A DNA stretch of 64,000 nucleotides from Brevibacillus brevis (GCF_031583145.1 NZ_CP134050.1:3857501-3921500); one strand, 5' to 3'; counted from the first letter of the stretch, positions 18,640 through 27,142 are shown. Translations and numbers: made by a program. Notes: a model not told the origin generated them from the letters alone.

Positions 18640-18819
18640 CGGTTACCCCTCCATCTCATCTATACGGTTCGTTCACTTACTGCCAGGCATTGCGTTCGAT
18701 GTCCCAAATGATGGAAATCGACACTTGCAAAAAGTTAGCTAATAAAAAATCCTTCTTTACTACGGATTATATATGTGCGATTAACACTATGTCAATAGTA
18801 GTTAATCTAAAAACTAGAT

Positions 18820-18838
18820 GCAAATCAGGGCGATTTGC
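18820..18838. other. Palindrome in the 334-bp divergent intergenic region
   Basis: The 334 bases between mgsR and the regulator at 18974 contain no gene. They hold the perfect inverted repeat GCAAATC-AGGGC-GATTTGC here, about 75 bases before the promoter at 18913. It could be an operator, but no factor can be named. Confidence 0.4.
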
Positions 18839-18912
18839 ACGGCAGCACACGTGCCTGGCGTTGCCAACACCACAAAAATGGTCGTGCTTGGCCTCGTAAA
18901 CACACTACAACC

Positions 18913-18941
18913 TTAACAATCCGCTCAAAATCGGATACACT
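18913..18941 (+). promoter_or_regulatory. Probable sigma-A promoter
   Basis: TTAACA, 17 bases, TACACT, placed about 33 bases before the ATG at 18974. Confidence 0.55.
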
Positions 18942-18973
18942 TATGTTGATTTGCTGATGAAAGGGGTAACAGC

Positions 18974-19672
18974 ATGGAATGTGATGCTCAAAAGTTAACC
19001 AGCGCTTTAGCTGACCCCACCCGTTTTTCCATCTACCAATATGTCGCTAACAGCAAAGACCCGATTACAGTTCAGGACGTAGCCGACCATTTTTCCATTC
19101 ACCCGAACGTGGCCCGGCTGCACTTAACGAAATTGGAGGACGTCCATTTGCTTACATCCGTGTCGGACAAAAGCGGAAAGGGAGGGCGTCCAAGCCGGTT
19201 GTACTCGCTGTCTGACCAAGTGGTAAGCCTGCAGTTCCCCCCTCGCGACTATCAGCTTTTGGCTGACATTGCGATCGAAACCCTGCTCTCGCTCGGAGAA
19301 GCAGGCGAAACAGCCCTGGTCAATATGGGGCATCGCATGGGAACCGAAATGGCAAAACGGGCGGTCGCCAAAAGCGGCTTGAACCTTGCAAGCGCTACTA
19401 TGGATGAAAAGTTGAGCCACATCGAACGTCTGGTCGTGGCCCAGGGGTTGAAGCCGGAGATCGAACCGGTATCGGATGGCGTCCTTCGCTTCCGCGTGAA
19501 CAACTGCACGTTTTCAGACACGGCAAAAAAATTCCCCCGTTCTGTCTGCCACATGCACAACGCGCTGCTGATGGGAATATTCGAAACGTACTTAGGGAAC
19601 ATTGTATTACGTGAAGACGACTCCATGATCGGCGGCTGCAGCTCGTGTAATTATACAGTGATACAATATTGA
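18974..19672 (+). CDS. ArsR/SufR-like regulator with C-terminal cysteine cluster
   Basis: Regulator of 232 residues. The N-terminal winged helix (ALADPTRFSIYQYVANS, then VADHFSIHPNVARLHLTKLE) is of the ArsR/COG2345 type. The C-terminal domain carries Cys178, Cys192, Cys222 and Cys225 with His193 and His195 nearby, ending in GGCSSCNY. SufR uses a similar late four-Cys pattern to hold an Fe-S cluster, so redox or iron-sulfur sensing is plausible, but here the middle spacing is about 29 residues, longer than in SufR. RBS AAAGGGG. It is followed by yqgY after a 130-base gap, and no suf genes are in the window. Confidence 0.75.
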   Translation: MECDAQKLTSALADPTRFSIYQYVANSKDPITVQDVADHFSIHPNVARLHLTKLEDVHLLTSVSDKSGKGGRPSRLYSLSDQVVSLQFPPRDYQLLADIAIETLLSLGEAGETALVNMGHRMGTEMAKRAVAKSGLNLASATMDEKLSHIERLVVAQGLKPEIEPVSDGVLRFRVNNCTFSDTAKKFPRSVCHMHNALLMGIFETYLGNIVLREDDSMIGGCSSCNYTVIQY

Positions 19673-19806
19673 AAACGGGATATCCTGTATTTTCCTATCT
19701 GCCAAAAAACCGTCATACCTTCCCGTTTACACACATCCGCCCGTCCTATATAATGGGGAAGGAATCTTGTAAATCTTACCGTTCTATGCAAAAAGGGGGG
19801 ACACAG

Positions 19807-20073
19807 ATGGATCGTATGTATCGCGTTCTCGGTTTTTGGACCATCGCCATTGCGCTCATGTCTTTCTGGGGCGGCTTGTATCCTATGGCGCTGATCTTCT
19901 TCGGTCTGACCGCCTTCTTCGTAGCGCTTAGCTACATGAGCCTGACGGAGAGAGTGTACCTGAACATCTTCTTCGGCTTTATGTTCCTGTCTTTCGTTGG
20001 CTTCACTTACTACACGTTCTTCATCATGCCGGTCGGCGGCGGAGAACACGCTATGCTGCAAATGATGCTGTAA
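19807..20073 (+). CDS. yqgY: YqgY-like small membrane protein (DUF2626)
   Basis: Membrane protein of 88 residues with three hydrophobic segments and almost no soluble part (WTIAIALMSFWGGLYPM, then ALIFFGLTAFFVALSYM, then IFFGFMFLSFVGFTYY). This matches B. subtilis YqgY/DUF2626 in size and in its place near mgsR and yqgX. No function is established. The start follows AAAGGGGGG; an upstream extension to 19669 has no site. A terminator follows directly. Confidence 0.85.
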   Translation: MDRMYRVLGFWTIAIALMSFWGGLYPMALIFFGLTAFFVALSYMSLTERVYLNIFFGFMFLSFVGFTYYTFFIMPVGGGEHAMLQMML

Positions 20074-20080
20074 TGAAAAA

Positions 20081-20107
20081 AGATGCTCGCTTATGAGCAT
20101 CTTTTTT
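20081..20107. terminator. Bidirectional terminator after yqgY
   Basis: Hairpin AGATGCTC / GAGCATCT flanked by A and T runs. Confidence 0.88.
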
Positions 20108-20126
20108 GTTTCGTGCCTGTCCGCAC

Positions 20127-21266
20127 CTACGAGGGAAACCCGTTTTCCAAAAAGCGCAAACCTGCCTTGGCATCGACTTCCTTGGCCTGAACCATGACCC
20201 GGAAACGCCCTCCCAGCCCAGCCGGATCGATCAGCTGCAAAATCGCCCGATTTCGCTTCATGGCGATACTGGTGAACGGATCCCGATCGTTGTGGGCGAC
20301 GGCTTTTTGCAAAAGGCCGCAGTTCATCAAAAACTTGTCCTGCCGCATGTAGGCGACCTCCCTCAGCCCCTGCCTCTCCCCGTATCTTTTCCATGCTGAA
20401 AAGTTGACGTGTGCCGTGATGTCTTCCTCCCCCGGGTGCGCGAATGGATCTTCGTGCGCCTGATGCCGGTAATAGCACATCAGCGTCCCGTTTTTTCGGC
20501 TGGGATGATAGAGTTCTTCCTCCGTATCCCCGTAGTCAATCGTCACGACGTAGCCTCTGTTCAAGAGCCGCGAGACGTCCGTGGCAGCCTGCTCCAGCTC
20601 CAGGTTGACCTCCAGCCGCATCCCGTTTGGAACATCCCTTTTCAAAGCTTGGAGATATTCCGCCAAACGGGGCGTCACTTCTCCCCTCTGCTCTGCGAAT
20701 CCGTCTCCCTTTTCCGTTACCCAGATTTCCCGCCACCCTGCCCCTGATCGTTCCACCACATGCACAGGAAACGCATCCAGCCACTCATTGGAAAGGATGA
20801 CGCCGTCGATACGCTGGTGCTCTGCCGCTTCCGCCAGCGAGGCAAACCAAAGCTTTGGGACGTCGTGAGCCTGTAAAGCTTCTTCCTGCAGCCGGCGATG
20901 ATACGGACTCGCCTCGATCAGCATGACGGTAAGCGAACGGTATAGATCCGGTTCCGCCATTTGCAGCCGATCGAGTATGTGACGGCAAAGGGCGCCCGTC
21001 CCTCCGCCGATCTCGACCAGCACCGGTGCAGGCAGCAGCCCGCCAGCCCGCCACATTTCTGCGGCGGCATCGGCCAGCGTTTCCCCAAATACAGGGTGTA
21101 CCGAGGCACTTGTGTAAAAATCTCCGGATTTGCCTACTTTCGGTTTGTCAGACATGTAGTAGCCGTAGACAGGGTGGTACAGTGCCAGCTCCATGTAACG
21201 GGAAAAGGGGATGGCCCGCTCCGGACGGCTTGCTATTTCTTCGCGTATGACAGTATAGAGATTCAT
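20127..21266 (-). CDS. Class I SAM-dependent methyltransferase (COG1565/NDUFAF7 family)
   Basis: Methyltransferase of 379 residues. Family marks are the N-terminal IPFSRYMELALYHPVYGYY block, the GDFYTSASVHPVFGETLA segment and the SAM-binding VEIGGGTGALCRHIL. These are the signatures of the family that includes mitochondrial NDUFAF7, a protein arginine methyltransferase; the bacterial targets are unknown. RBS AGGAGAA. It stands alone between the yqgY terminator and a divergent exported protein. Confidence 0.85.
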   Translation of the reverse strand: MNLYTVIREEIASRPERAIPFSRYMELALYHPVYGYYMSDKPKVGKSGDFYTSASVHPVFGETLADAAAEMWRAGGLLPAPVLVEIGGGTGALCRHILDRLQMAEPDLYRSLTVMLIEASPYHRRLQEEALQAHDVPKLWFASLAEAAEHQRIDGVILSNEWLDAFPVHVVERSGAGWREIWVTEKGDGFAEQRGEVTPRLAEYLQALKRDVPNGMRLEVNLELEQAATDVSRLLNRGYVVTIDYGDTEEELYHPSRKNGTLMCYYRHQAHEDPFAHPGEEDITAHVNFSAWKRYGERQGLREVAYMRQDKFLMNCGLLQKAVAHNDRDPFTSIAMKRNRAILQLIDPAGLGGRFRVMVQAKEVDAKAGLRFLENGFPS

Positions 21267-21394
21267 TGGGCTCTTCTCCTGCTATCCAAATTCATCCTGA
21301 TAAGGCTATAATACGAAAAGAAGTCATACAATGTGGAGAGAATAGGTGCGACATCCGGCACACCGCTTCCCATCACGATACAAAAGGTGAAATC

Positions 21395-22468
21395 ATGCGT
21401 AAATTTCTGCTCATCCTGTTCCTATTGGCATGTCCGCTCACGGTTTTTGCCCAGGAGGAGAAGCCTGTTTCTTTGGAGCAACTAATCTTGCAACAGCATT
21501 TTACTCAAAAAGAATTGGAGCGTACACTTACCCTGCTCAAGCAGGAAGAAAAGCGGACCCAAGGTGATATCGCCCAGATCGAACTGGACTTGCAGCGGCA
21601 AAAGCTGGTGATCGAAGCCATGCAGCGCCATGCGGGAGAAGTGGCGAGAGCCTACTATACCGGTGAGCGCGCCAATCTTCTGACTCTCCTCTTCAATGCG
21701 GAAAATTTCAACGAGTTTTTATCGATGTTCGACTTTATCCAAATCGTATACGACCGCGACATGCAGCGGCTGGAGTCGTTCCAGGCCGAACGGGCCAAGC
21801 TCTTCACCCTGCAGCAGGACGAGCGGGAACGGCTCGCCAAATTGGGGGAGCTGCGTAAGAAATACGAGGCGCAGTTGTCCGAAATGCTTGCGGTGCAGGC
21901 GGAAAAAGAGAAGAACGTACAAAAGCTGGACGACCCCACTGCCGTCGAAGCACTGATGGACCATCTTGTCGCAGACTGGCAGAAGCGCGGATTGCCCGCC
22001 TTTCAGACGTTTTTCGGGCTGCTCGCCGACGTGATGGTGCAAGTGCCCGAGCTCGCCACACCGGACCGGATTCAGTCCAATGGCCTTTTTTCGCATACAC
22101 TGACCATCAGGCAGGACGAGTTCAACCAGTTTCTCATGAGCAAAGACGCATTGTTCAAGCAATCGCACTTTACGTTTGAAGATAACCAGCTAACCGTCGA
22201 AGGCTCCTACGACCATATGCAGCTTCGCCTGGTCGGGGCGTATGAGCTGGTCTCCCCGGTTCAGCTCAAGTTTCACATCAAGGAGCTATATTTTGACGGG
22301 TTCGCCCTGCCGCAGTCGACGGTAGCAGATATGGAAAAGATGTACGATCTCGGCTTTTATCCCGAATTGATCTCGCCGAACATTCAGGTGGAAGGAATCT
22401 CAATGATGAACGAGGAACTCAAGCTGCAGCTAAAGCTGAACCTCCCGTTCGGATTTGGAAAGAAATAA
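21395..22468 (+). CDS. Exported coiled-coil protein
   Basis: Secreted or surface protein of 357 residues. It has a cleavable signal peptide (MRKFLLILFLLACPLTVFAQ), then a long coiled coil over about residues 30-195 rich in Lys/Glu/Gln. That part resembles the N-terminal domain of CwlO-type hydrolases and FtsE/FtsX partners, including RAYYTGERANLLTLLFNAENF. Instead of an NlpC/P60 domain, a ~150-residue mostly beta C-terminal region follows, which I do not recognise. The start has AAAGGTGA. A role in cell-wall regulation is a guess from the coil. Confidence 0.7.
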   Translation: MRKFLLILFLLACPLTVFAQEEKPVSLEQLILQQHFTQKELERTLTLLKQEEKRTQGDIAQIELDLQRQKLVIEAMQRHAGEVARAYYTGERANLLTLLFNAENFNEFLSMFDFIQIVYDRDMQRLESFQAERAKLFTLQQDERERLAKLGELRKKYEAQLSEMLAVQAEKEKNVQKLDDPTAVEALMDHLVADWQKRGLPAFQTFFGLLADVMVQVPELATPDRIQSNGLFSHTLTIRQDEFNQFLMSKDALFKQSHFTFEDNQLTVEGSYDHMQLRLVGAYELVSPVQLKFHIKELYFDGFALPQSTVADMEKMYDLGFYPELISPNIQVEGISMMNEELKLQLKLNLPFGFGKK

Positions 22469-22469
22469 G

Positions 22470-22493
22470 GCCAGCTCTTCAGCTGGCTTTTTT
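22470..22493 (+). terminator. Terminator after the coiled-coil gene
   Basis: Hairpin GCCAGCT / AGCTGGC followed by TTTTTT. It overlaps the 3' end of the convergent capA-like gene. Confidence 0.85.
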
Positions 22494-23771
22494 CTTGGAT
22501 ACGACCGTGCTGACATGTACGGCCATCTCCCCTTCCAGACGCTTCATATACGCGATCGCATCCTTGGTGAGGGTCGGGTATTTTTCGCCCTTTTGCAAGT
22601 TTGCCAATGTTTGCGGAACGGGATAAATGACATAATGGCGCTTTCCGGACTTCCGGTAGAAATGCACGTAGGTCGGAATCATCTCTGCGCTTTCGATGCT
22701 CGCACTCCCCTGCCCATCTTTATGCAGCGTCAGCTTGAGAATCGCTCCGACGTCCTTGTAATCCCAGCGTTGTGCCGAAATGAAATTGCCTAGCGAGTAA
22801 GCGATCAAACCTTTATGCTCCCGGCCGTCTTCCAACGTCACCGTCTTCCATTCGTACGGCTGTACGACGTGCGGGTGGGCTCCCAGTATCAGATCGGCCC
22901 CGTACTGGAGGCAGAGCTCGGCCGTTTTCTTTTGCGCTTCGTTGGGCATCCGCTGGTACTCGACGCCGAAGTGCAGGGCGACTGCGACGAGGTCGGCCCC
23001 TTGTTCCCGCGCCCGGGCAATGTCTTTTTTGATCAGCTCGGGATTGATCAAATTGATCAAATACGGCTTGCCTGGCGGGATGGAAATGCCGTTCGTGCCG
23101 TACGTATACGACAGCAGCGCAAGTGTGAAGCCGTCCTTTTTCAGTAGCAGCGGTTCATCCCGCTCTTCCGGACTGGCGAAGGTCCCCGTGTGCAGGATCC
23201 CTGCCTCGTCGAGATGTTTGATCGTCTGCAGCACACCCGCCTCCCTGCGGTCCAGCGAGTGATTGTTCGCCGTCGAAACCGCGGTGAAGCCCACATCTTT
23301 GAGCGTATGTCCGAGTGATGCCGGCGTATTGAACATCGGATAACCGGAATAGCCGGTGGCGCTGCCGCTCATCGTCGTCTCCAGATTGCCGATGACCAGG
23401 TCCGCTTTCCGAAACAATGGGACGACATTGGTAAAAAACGGATGAAAGTCATACGTTTTGGTCTTTGGGTCCCATGCTGCATCCAGCTGCTCCTGATGAA
23501 CCATAATATCCCCGACAGCCATGAGCGTCAGGCGCTGTTCAGGAAAACGCGAGGGCGCCTCGTTTGGCGAAGAGGCGGGCTGCATAGAAGTAGCATCCTG
23601 TGTCTGGTCTGGCTTCTCCTCCGAAGGCGTAGCGGGAAGGGGCGGGGGCGCCGTTTCGGCAGGAGCGGTGGAGGGCTTCTCCTGCTTCGCTGCCTGCGGC
23701 GGGACACAGCCCGCGACGCTCGCCGTGCAAAAAGCGAGGATGACGGCCCAACGGCACCAATTTTCCTTCAT
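22479..23771 (-). CDS. CapA-family lipoprotein (PGA_cap domain)
   Basis: Exported lipoprotein of 430 residues. A lipobox (SVAGC, Cys at about residue 22) is followed by a Pro/Glu/Thr-rich linker to residue ~75. A calcineurin-like CapA domain comes next: LMAVGDIMVHQEQL, DLVIGNLETTMSG, STANNHSLDR and LGAHPHVVQPYEW are the metal-ligand blocks of the poly-gamma-glutamate synthesis protein family. No capB, capC or capE neighbours are present, so it is a stand-alone CapA/YwtB relative, possibly a surface phosphoesterase. Family call is firm, role is not. Confidence 0.88.
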   Translation of the reverse strand: MKENWCRWAVILAFCTASVAGCVPPQAAKQEKPSTAPAETAPPPLPATPSEEKPDQTQDATSMQPASSPNEAPSRFPEQRLTLMAVGDIMVHQEQLDAAWDPKTKTYDFHPFFTNVVPLFRKADLVIGNLETTMSGSATGYSGYPMFNTPASLGHTLKDVGFTAVSTANNHSLDRREAGVLQTIKHLDEAGILHTGTFASPEERDEPLLLKKDGFTLALLSYTYGTNGISIPPGKPYLINLINPELIKKDIARAREQGADLVAVALHFGVEYQRMPNEAQKKTAELCLQYGADLILGAHPHVVQPYEWKTVTLEDGREHKGLIAYSLGNFISAQRWDYKDVGAILKLTLHKDGQGSASIESAEMIPTYVHFYRKSGKRHYVIYPVPQTLANLQKGEKYPTLTKDAIAYMKRLEGEMAVHVSTVVSKKKAS

Positions 23772-23866
23772 AGAAATCTGTCTCCTTTTTCCTATTGACC
23801 CTTCCCATTTCGCCGCTTGGCCGAAAAATCCTCTCTACTGCCTGAAAACGGCCTTTTGCCTTTGCC

Positions 23867-24511
23867 TTAACGGAGACCGTTCACAAACGGATTGTACGTT
23901 TTTTCCGTATCGATCGTGGTTTTGGGACCATGCCCCGGATACACGATCGTATCGTCATCCAGCTCGAACAGTTTGTCCTGAATGCTGGTCATCAATGTCT
24001 CAAAGTCTCCGCCCGGCAGATCCGTACGCCCGATGCTCTGCGCGAAAAGCACATCCCCGCCGAAGCAATGCTTGCCGATGACGAACGAGCAGCTCCCCGG
24101 CGAATGTCCAGGTGTATGGAGAACCTGAATGGCAAGTCCGGCGATCTCAAGTGTTTGTCCGTCAGCCAGCTCAAATTCAGCCCGCTCGCATACGATCGGA
24201 ACTGGCAGGTTCCAACGGCTCGAGCCGTTCAAATCCGGGTTGGTCAGCCACTCCTGTTCCAGCGGATGGATATAGACAGGGGCTTTTGTCAAGGCGCGCA
24301 CATCATTCAGGCCGCCGATGTGGTCCAGATGGGCATGCGTCAGCAGCACCGCCACGACCTTCTTCCCCTGAATGGCCCCCAGCAGCGGGCCGGGATTCAT
24401 GCCAGGGTCGATGACGATGGTCTCCCCCGTACCCGAATGGGTCAACACGTACGCATTGGTCTGGAAATCTCCAAGCGCAAAGGATTGGATCGAAAATTGT
24501 GGTTCGCTCAT
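23867..24511 (-). CDS. yqgX: Metallo-beta-lactamase-fold hydrolase (YqgX-like)
   Basis: Glyoxalase II-like hydrolase of 214 residues. The metal motif is THAHLDHIGG; further ligands are in HTPGHSPGSCSF (His), FGGDVLF (Asp) and VYPGHGPKTT (His). It matches B. subtilis YqgX, a proposed bacillithiol-dependent or general thioesterase, and lies in the same neighbourhood as mgsR and yqgY. RBS AGGAGG. Substrate unproven. Confidence 0.88.
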   Translation of the reverse strand: MSEPQFSIQSFALGDFQTNAYVLTHSGTGETIVIDPGMNPGPLLGAIQGKKVVAVLLTHAHLDHIGGLNDVRALTKAPVYIHPLEQEWLTNPDLNGSSRWNLPVPIVCERAEFELADGQTLEIAGLAIQVLHTPGHSPGSCSFVIGKHCFGGDVLFAQSIGRTDLPGGDFETLMTSIQDKLFELDDDTIVYPGHGPKTTIDTEKTYNPFVNGLR

Positions 24512-24572
24512 AGGAACCTCCTCCTTTTTTTGTTACGATAAAGAAACAACGGATGATGCGAGGTGAGGAAAA

Positions 24573-25064
24573 ATGCGCCCGATGTACGGCGTAGAAATGC
24601 AAGTGCCGACAGGCAAACTGCCGGGCTTCTATGCTCAAGTCATACATAAAATCGGAGACCATGTCAATGTCTTTGACCGCGACAAGCTGCTTTTTATCGT
24701 CGAAGGTGAGGAGGAGCGCGACAAACTGGAGGCTGTGCTGACCAAGTCCCACATGCTCGGAGAGGTGTTCCCTCTGCTGCTGCTGCCGCCGCAAGCACAG
24801 GTCGTTTCTCTTGACGACACGGGTTTTATCAGCGAGAGCGGCAATCATTATTTGTATGCGGACCGCGTTGCGTTATTTGCCCTGGCATTGGGCGAGGGAA
24901 ATGACAGGGATCGCTGGGCTGCCGAAGAGCAGCTCAAGGAGCACGCAGTCGGCTTCATTCCAGGCGATGTGCAGGACACCTCCGTCTGGATCGTGGATCA
25001 CTCGCTAGCCGAATTGGTGGAGGGAATCGCACGGGCTTATCGGCTCTCTGTAAACTGGCTGTGA
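24573..25064 (+). CDS. Conserved-looking unknown protein
   Basis: Soluble protein of 163 residues that I do not recognise. No signal peptide or membrane segment. It begins MRPMYGVEMQVPTGKLPGFY and has an acidic middle and a Trp-rich end (DTSVWIVDHSLAELVE). A GAGGTGAGG site precedes the ATG, and codon use looks like that of neighbouring genes. It is divergent from yqgX by about 60 bases and ends at a shared terminator. Confidence 0.7.
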   Translation: MRPMYGVEMQVPTGKLPGFYAQVIHKIGDHVNVFDRDKLLFIVEGEEERDKLEAVLTKSHMLGEVFPLLLLPPQAQVVSLDDTGFISESGNHYLYADRVALFALALGEGNDRDRWAAEEQLKEHAVGFIPGDVQDTSVWIVDHSLAELVEGIARAYRLSVNWL

Positions 25065-25070
25065 CGGAAA

Positions 25071-25108
25071 AGGGAAGTGATGCCTGGCTCAGGCTCACTT
25101 CCCTTTTT
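25071..25108. terminator. Bidirectional terminator
   Basis: Stem AAGGGAAGTGA / TCACTTCCCTT with a T run on either side, between convergent genes. Confidence 0.88.
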
Positions 25109-25114
25109 GCGTCA

Positions 25115-25636
25115 TCACCGCATATCGAAGCGCATCCAGGCCACCTTTTGATCCGCAAGGCCAAAGCTCGCCTGGTACTTGCTTCCCTGGTACACGACTT
25201 CTTTCTCTCCCGTTCCTTTTCCGTACAGCTTTTGCAACTGGTCAGCGCTGTCGTACATCCCGAGGCCTCGAATGGTTTTGAACTTCTGGGCGTCTTCCTG
25301 CGCCACTGCGCCAAGCATGATCGACTGAATCAGCCCGTTTTTTACTTTTACGATCAGCTGGCTGTGGTCGACGAGCAGCATGCCCATGACTGCCTCACCT
25401 TCTCCGGCAGCCATTTGATCGATTGTATACGTCTGCCGCGAAACCATATCCATGAAATCGGCTTTGGCCGGTTTGAGCACGCCGATGGCTTCTTTGATGT
25501 TTTGCCCCAAATAAACGCCTCCCGCGCCGTATTCCTGTTGATTTTCGGGATCAAAGTCTGTGGAAGAACAAGCCGCCAGCATGAGTGCCGCCAGCAAAAA
25601 AACAGCCAACATTCGGAAATATCTGATGCGATCCAT
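25115..25636 (-). CDS. Lipoprotein of unknown function
   Basis: Exported lipoprotein of 173 residues: a hydrophobic signal (FLLAALMLAAC) with a clear lipobox, then a soluble domain with no family I can name (GVYLGQNIKEAIGVLKP, and LYGKGTGEKEVVYQGSKYQ). The pattern of a small domain with G-x-x-x-G-x-S turns resembles SmpA/OmlA-like folds, but that is weak. I chose the ATG at 25636, seven bases after AAAAGGTG; a GTG at 25645 overlaps the site. Confidence 0.75.
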   Translation of the reverse strand: MDRIRYFRMLAVFLLAALMLAACSSTDFDPENQQEYGAGGVYLGQNIKEAIGVLKPAKADFMDMVSRQTYTIDQMAAGEGEAVMGMLLVDHSQLIVKVKNGLIQSIMLGAVAQEDAQKFKTIRGLGMYDSADQLQKLYGKGTGEKEVVYQGSKYQASFGLADQKVAWMRFDMR

Positions 25637-25707
25637 GACGCCCACCTTTTCTGCCGGTTTTGTACACCGCTATCTTACCTTACCTGCCGGCACGCGGGCA
25701 AGAACCG

Positions 25708-26154
25708 CTATTCCCGCGGTCCCGTCACCTTGCGACGAGGCCGGTTTGGCGGCTGGTTGTGGCTCGCGTTTTGCTTGAAGCTTTCCATAATCTTCAGCAC
25801 AGAAGCGAAAAACGGCGATCCAAACACGGCGACGATGCCCCACAGCCACGTCCCCACCTCCCAGGAATCATCCACGTAAACCACTTCTGCCCCGGTGAGG
25901 ATCAAAGCGGGGTCCAGCCCTATCAATCCGAAAATGACGCCGGCGGAAACGACGGATATGAGCAGGTTGAAAAAGCGTTTGTAGTGAGTCAGCCGAGCGG
26001 CGTGGTTCACATCCTCCCAGCAGTCTTCCTTGGGCTCGTAATCTGTCGCGAGGAACGGAATGACCGACTTGCACGCTTCCGTAACGCCCGCCGCCGCGCT
26101 GGATACGGCGGTGACATAAATGAGAAACGCGATGGACGAATCGACACTGACCAT
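25708..26154 (-). CDS. Small membrane protein of unknown function
   Basis: Protein of 148 residues with an N-terminal hydrophobic segment (IAFLIYVTAVSSAAAGV), a charged middle, two more hydrophobic stretches (FFNLLISVVSAGVIFGLIGL and WLWGIVAVFGSPFFASVL) and a basic tail rich in Pro and Arg. No domain recognised. GGGAGGGGG precedes the ATG. It probably forms a short unit with the lipoprotein gene downstream on the same strand. Confidence 0.65.
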   Translation of the reverse strand: MVSVDSSIAFLIYVTAVSSAAAGVTEACKSVIPFLATDYEPKEDCWEDVNHAARLTHYKRFFNLLISVVSAGVIFGLIGLDPALILTGAEVVYVDDSWEVGTWLWGIVAVFGSPFFASVLKIMESFKQNASHNQPPNRPRRKVTGPRE

Positions 26155-26293
26155 GTGACCCCCTCCCCTGTACTATATGTATGGGGAAAAGCGGACAACT
26201 TGCAAAAAATCGTCGTAGAAAGCGTTTCCCTCCGCCGCTTTTTGGTGGTAACATGATACTCGTACCGCCAAAATAAGGAAAGGGGTTTTTTGC

Positions 26294-26773
26294 ATGTCCA
26301 ACAGCTCTTATATCTGGGATTCCTACGACTTCATACGCAACCTCACACTGGGAGCCCTGAAAAACACGTCAGAAGAAGAGGCAGATATCATCCCGGACGG
26401 ACTCCGCAACAACATCCGCTGGAACCTGGGGCATATCCTCGTCGTTCAGGACTTCTTTATGTACGGGCCGAGCTGTCCGCACTTGCCTGCATCTTACCCT
26501 GCCCTCTTTTCGCCAGGGACCAATCCGTCGGGCTGGGAAGGCGACGTTCCCTCTTTGGAAACTCTCGCCGCGCAGCTGGAAGAACAAAGAACGCGCATCA
26601 AGGAAACGTTTGCCGACCGTTTGGACCAAAAGCTCCCTGAGCCATTCAAGCTCGGAAACAAAGGAACAATGAGTACAGTGGGGGAAATGTTCACTTTCAC
26701 CTTGTTCCATGAAGGCATGCACGCCAACGCTTACTCGGCCTTGAAAAAAGCCATCGCTGCTGCAAAGCAGTAG
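26294..26773 (+). CDS. DinB-family protein
   Basis: Four-helix-bundle protein of 159 residues. The metal-binding histidines of the DinB/YfiT fold fit NLGHILVVQDF and, near the C-terminus, LFHEGMHANAYSALKK. DinB-like proteins of Bacillales are metal-dependent, some of them thiol (bacillithiol) transferases; no specific activity can be assigned. RBS AAGGAAAGG region. Ends at a strong terminator. Confidence 0.82.
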   Translation: MSNSSYIWDSYDFIRNLTLGALKNTSEEEADIIPDGLRNNIRWNLGHILVVQDFFMYGPSCPHLPASYPALFSPGTNPSGWEGDVPSLETLAAQLEEQRTRIKETFADRLDQKLPEPFKLGNKGTMSTVGEMFTFTLFHEGMHANAYSALKKAIAAAKQ

Positions 26774-26809
26774 AACTCTCCACAGCTTTTTTTGCGACAG
26801 CTTTTAGCA

Positions 26810-26835
26810 GCCCGGCCCTCATCCGGGCTTTTTTT
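26810..26835 (+). terminator. Terminator after the dinB-like gene
   Basis: Hairpin GCCCGG / CCGGGC followed by TTTTTTT. Confidence 0.88.
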
Positions 26836-26867
26836 CATGCGGCAAACCAGTGGCCAGGACATTGGAT

Positions 26868-26914
26868 AACCTGGCTATGCCATGCCTTTTGGAGTAGCCG
26901 CGGTTGCCCTTATA
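26868..26914 (+). repeat. Dispersed ~45-bp repeat, copy 2
   Basis: Same element as at 16481, here on the plus strand: CTGGCTATGCCATGC, CTTTTGG, AGTAGCCGCGG, TTGCCCTTATA. The arms GGCTATGCC and GGAGTAGCC can pair. It lies in the 407-bp gap between the convergent dinB and phoH genes. Confidence 0.85.
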
Positions 26915-26915
26915 G

Positions 26916-26943
26916 CGAAAACCGCTCCCAAAAAGGGAGCGGT
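26916..26943 (-). terminator. Intrinsic terminator of the candidate RNA
   Basis: Perfect 9-bp stem ACCGCTCCC / GGGAGCGGT around a five-base loop. On the reverse strand it is followed by TTTTCGC, and it directly follows the structured region at 26949-27142. Confidence 0.75.
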
Positions 26944-27142
26944 CCTTTGTCGAGCCCGATGCTTATGGGGTTTTACCGATTATTCTCTTTGGCACTTCAA
27001 CCTCCAAGTAGAGTCTGAAAGTTACCTAAAGAATCGTGGTTCCACCTGTCCGACTTTCGTCGACTGCTTGATCATGATTATCCACTGCTCTTCGCCTCCT
27101 GAAAGGCTATGCGCCGGTTAAACATGAATCTTCGGGCTCGAC
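26918..27142 (-). ncRNA. Candidate structured small RNA (or short peptide-coding transcript)
   Basis: A ~194-nt segment (26949-27142) is closed by a perfect 11-bp stem, GTCGAGCCCGA / TCGGGCTCGAC, and is followed by an intrinsic terminator on the reverse strand. Inside, TTTAACCG can pair with CGGTAAA, GAAGAG..GTGG with CCAC..TTCTTT, and there is a CGAC-GAAA-GTCG tetraloop hairpin. The upstream box CATACT with a weak -35 (GTGAAT) overlaps the end of phoH. Two short reading frames carry good Shine-Dalgarno sites: a GTG at 27085 (AGGAGG 9 bases before, 19 codons, ending 27026) and a later GTG after GGAGG (10 codons). No known RNA family recognised. Confidence 0.5.

Noticed and set aside
27026-27085. 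T-box motif (GGTGGAACCACG) in the candidate RNA
   Set aside because: It resembles the T-box antiterminator core by chance only: no aminoacyl-tRNA synthetase or amino-acid gene follows, and the terminator does not compete with it.
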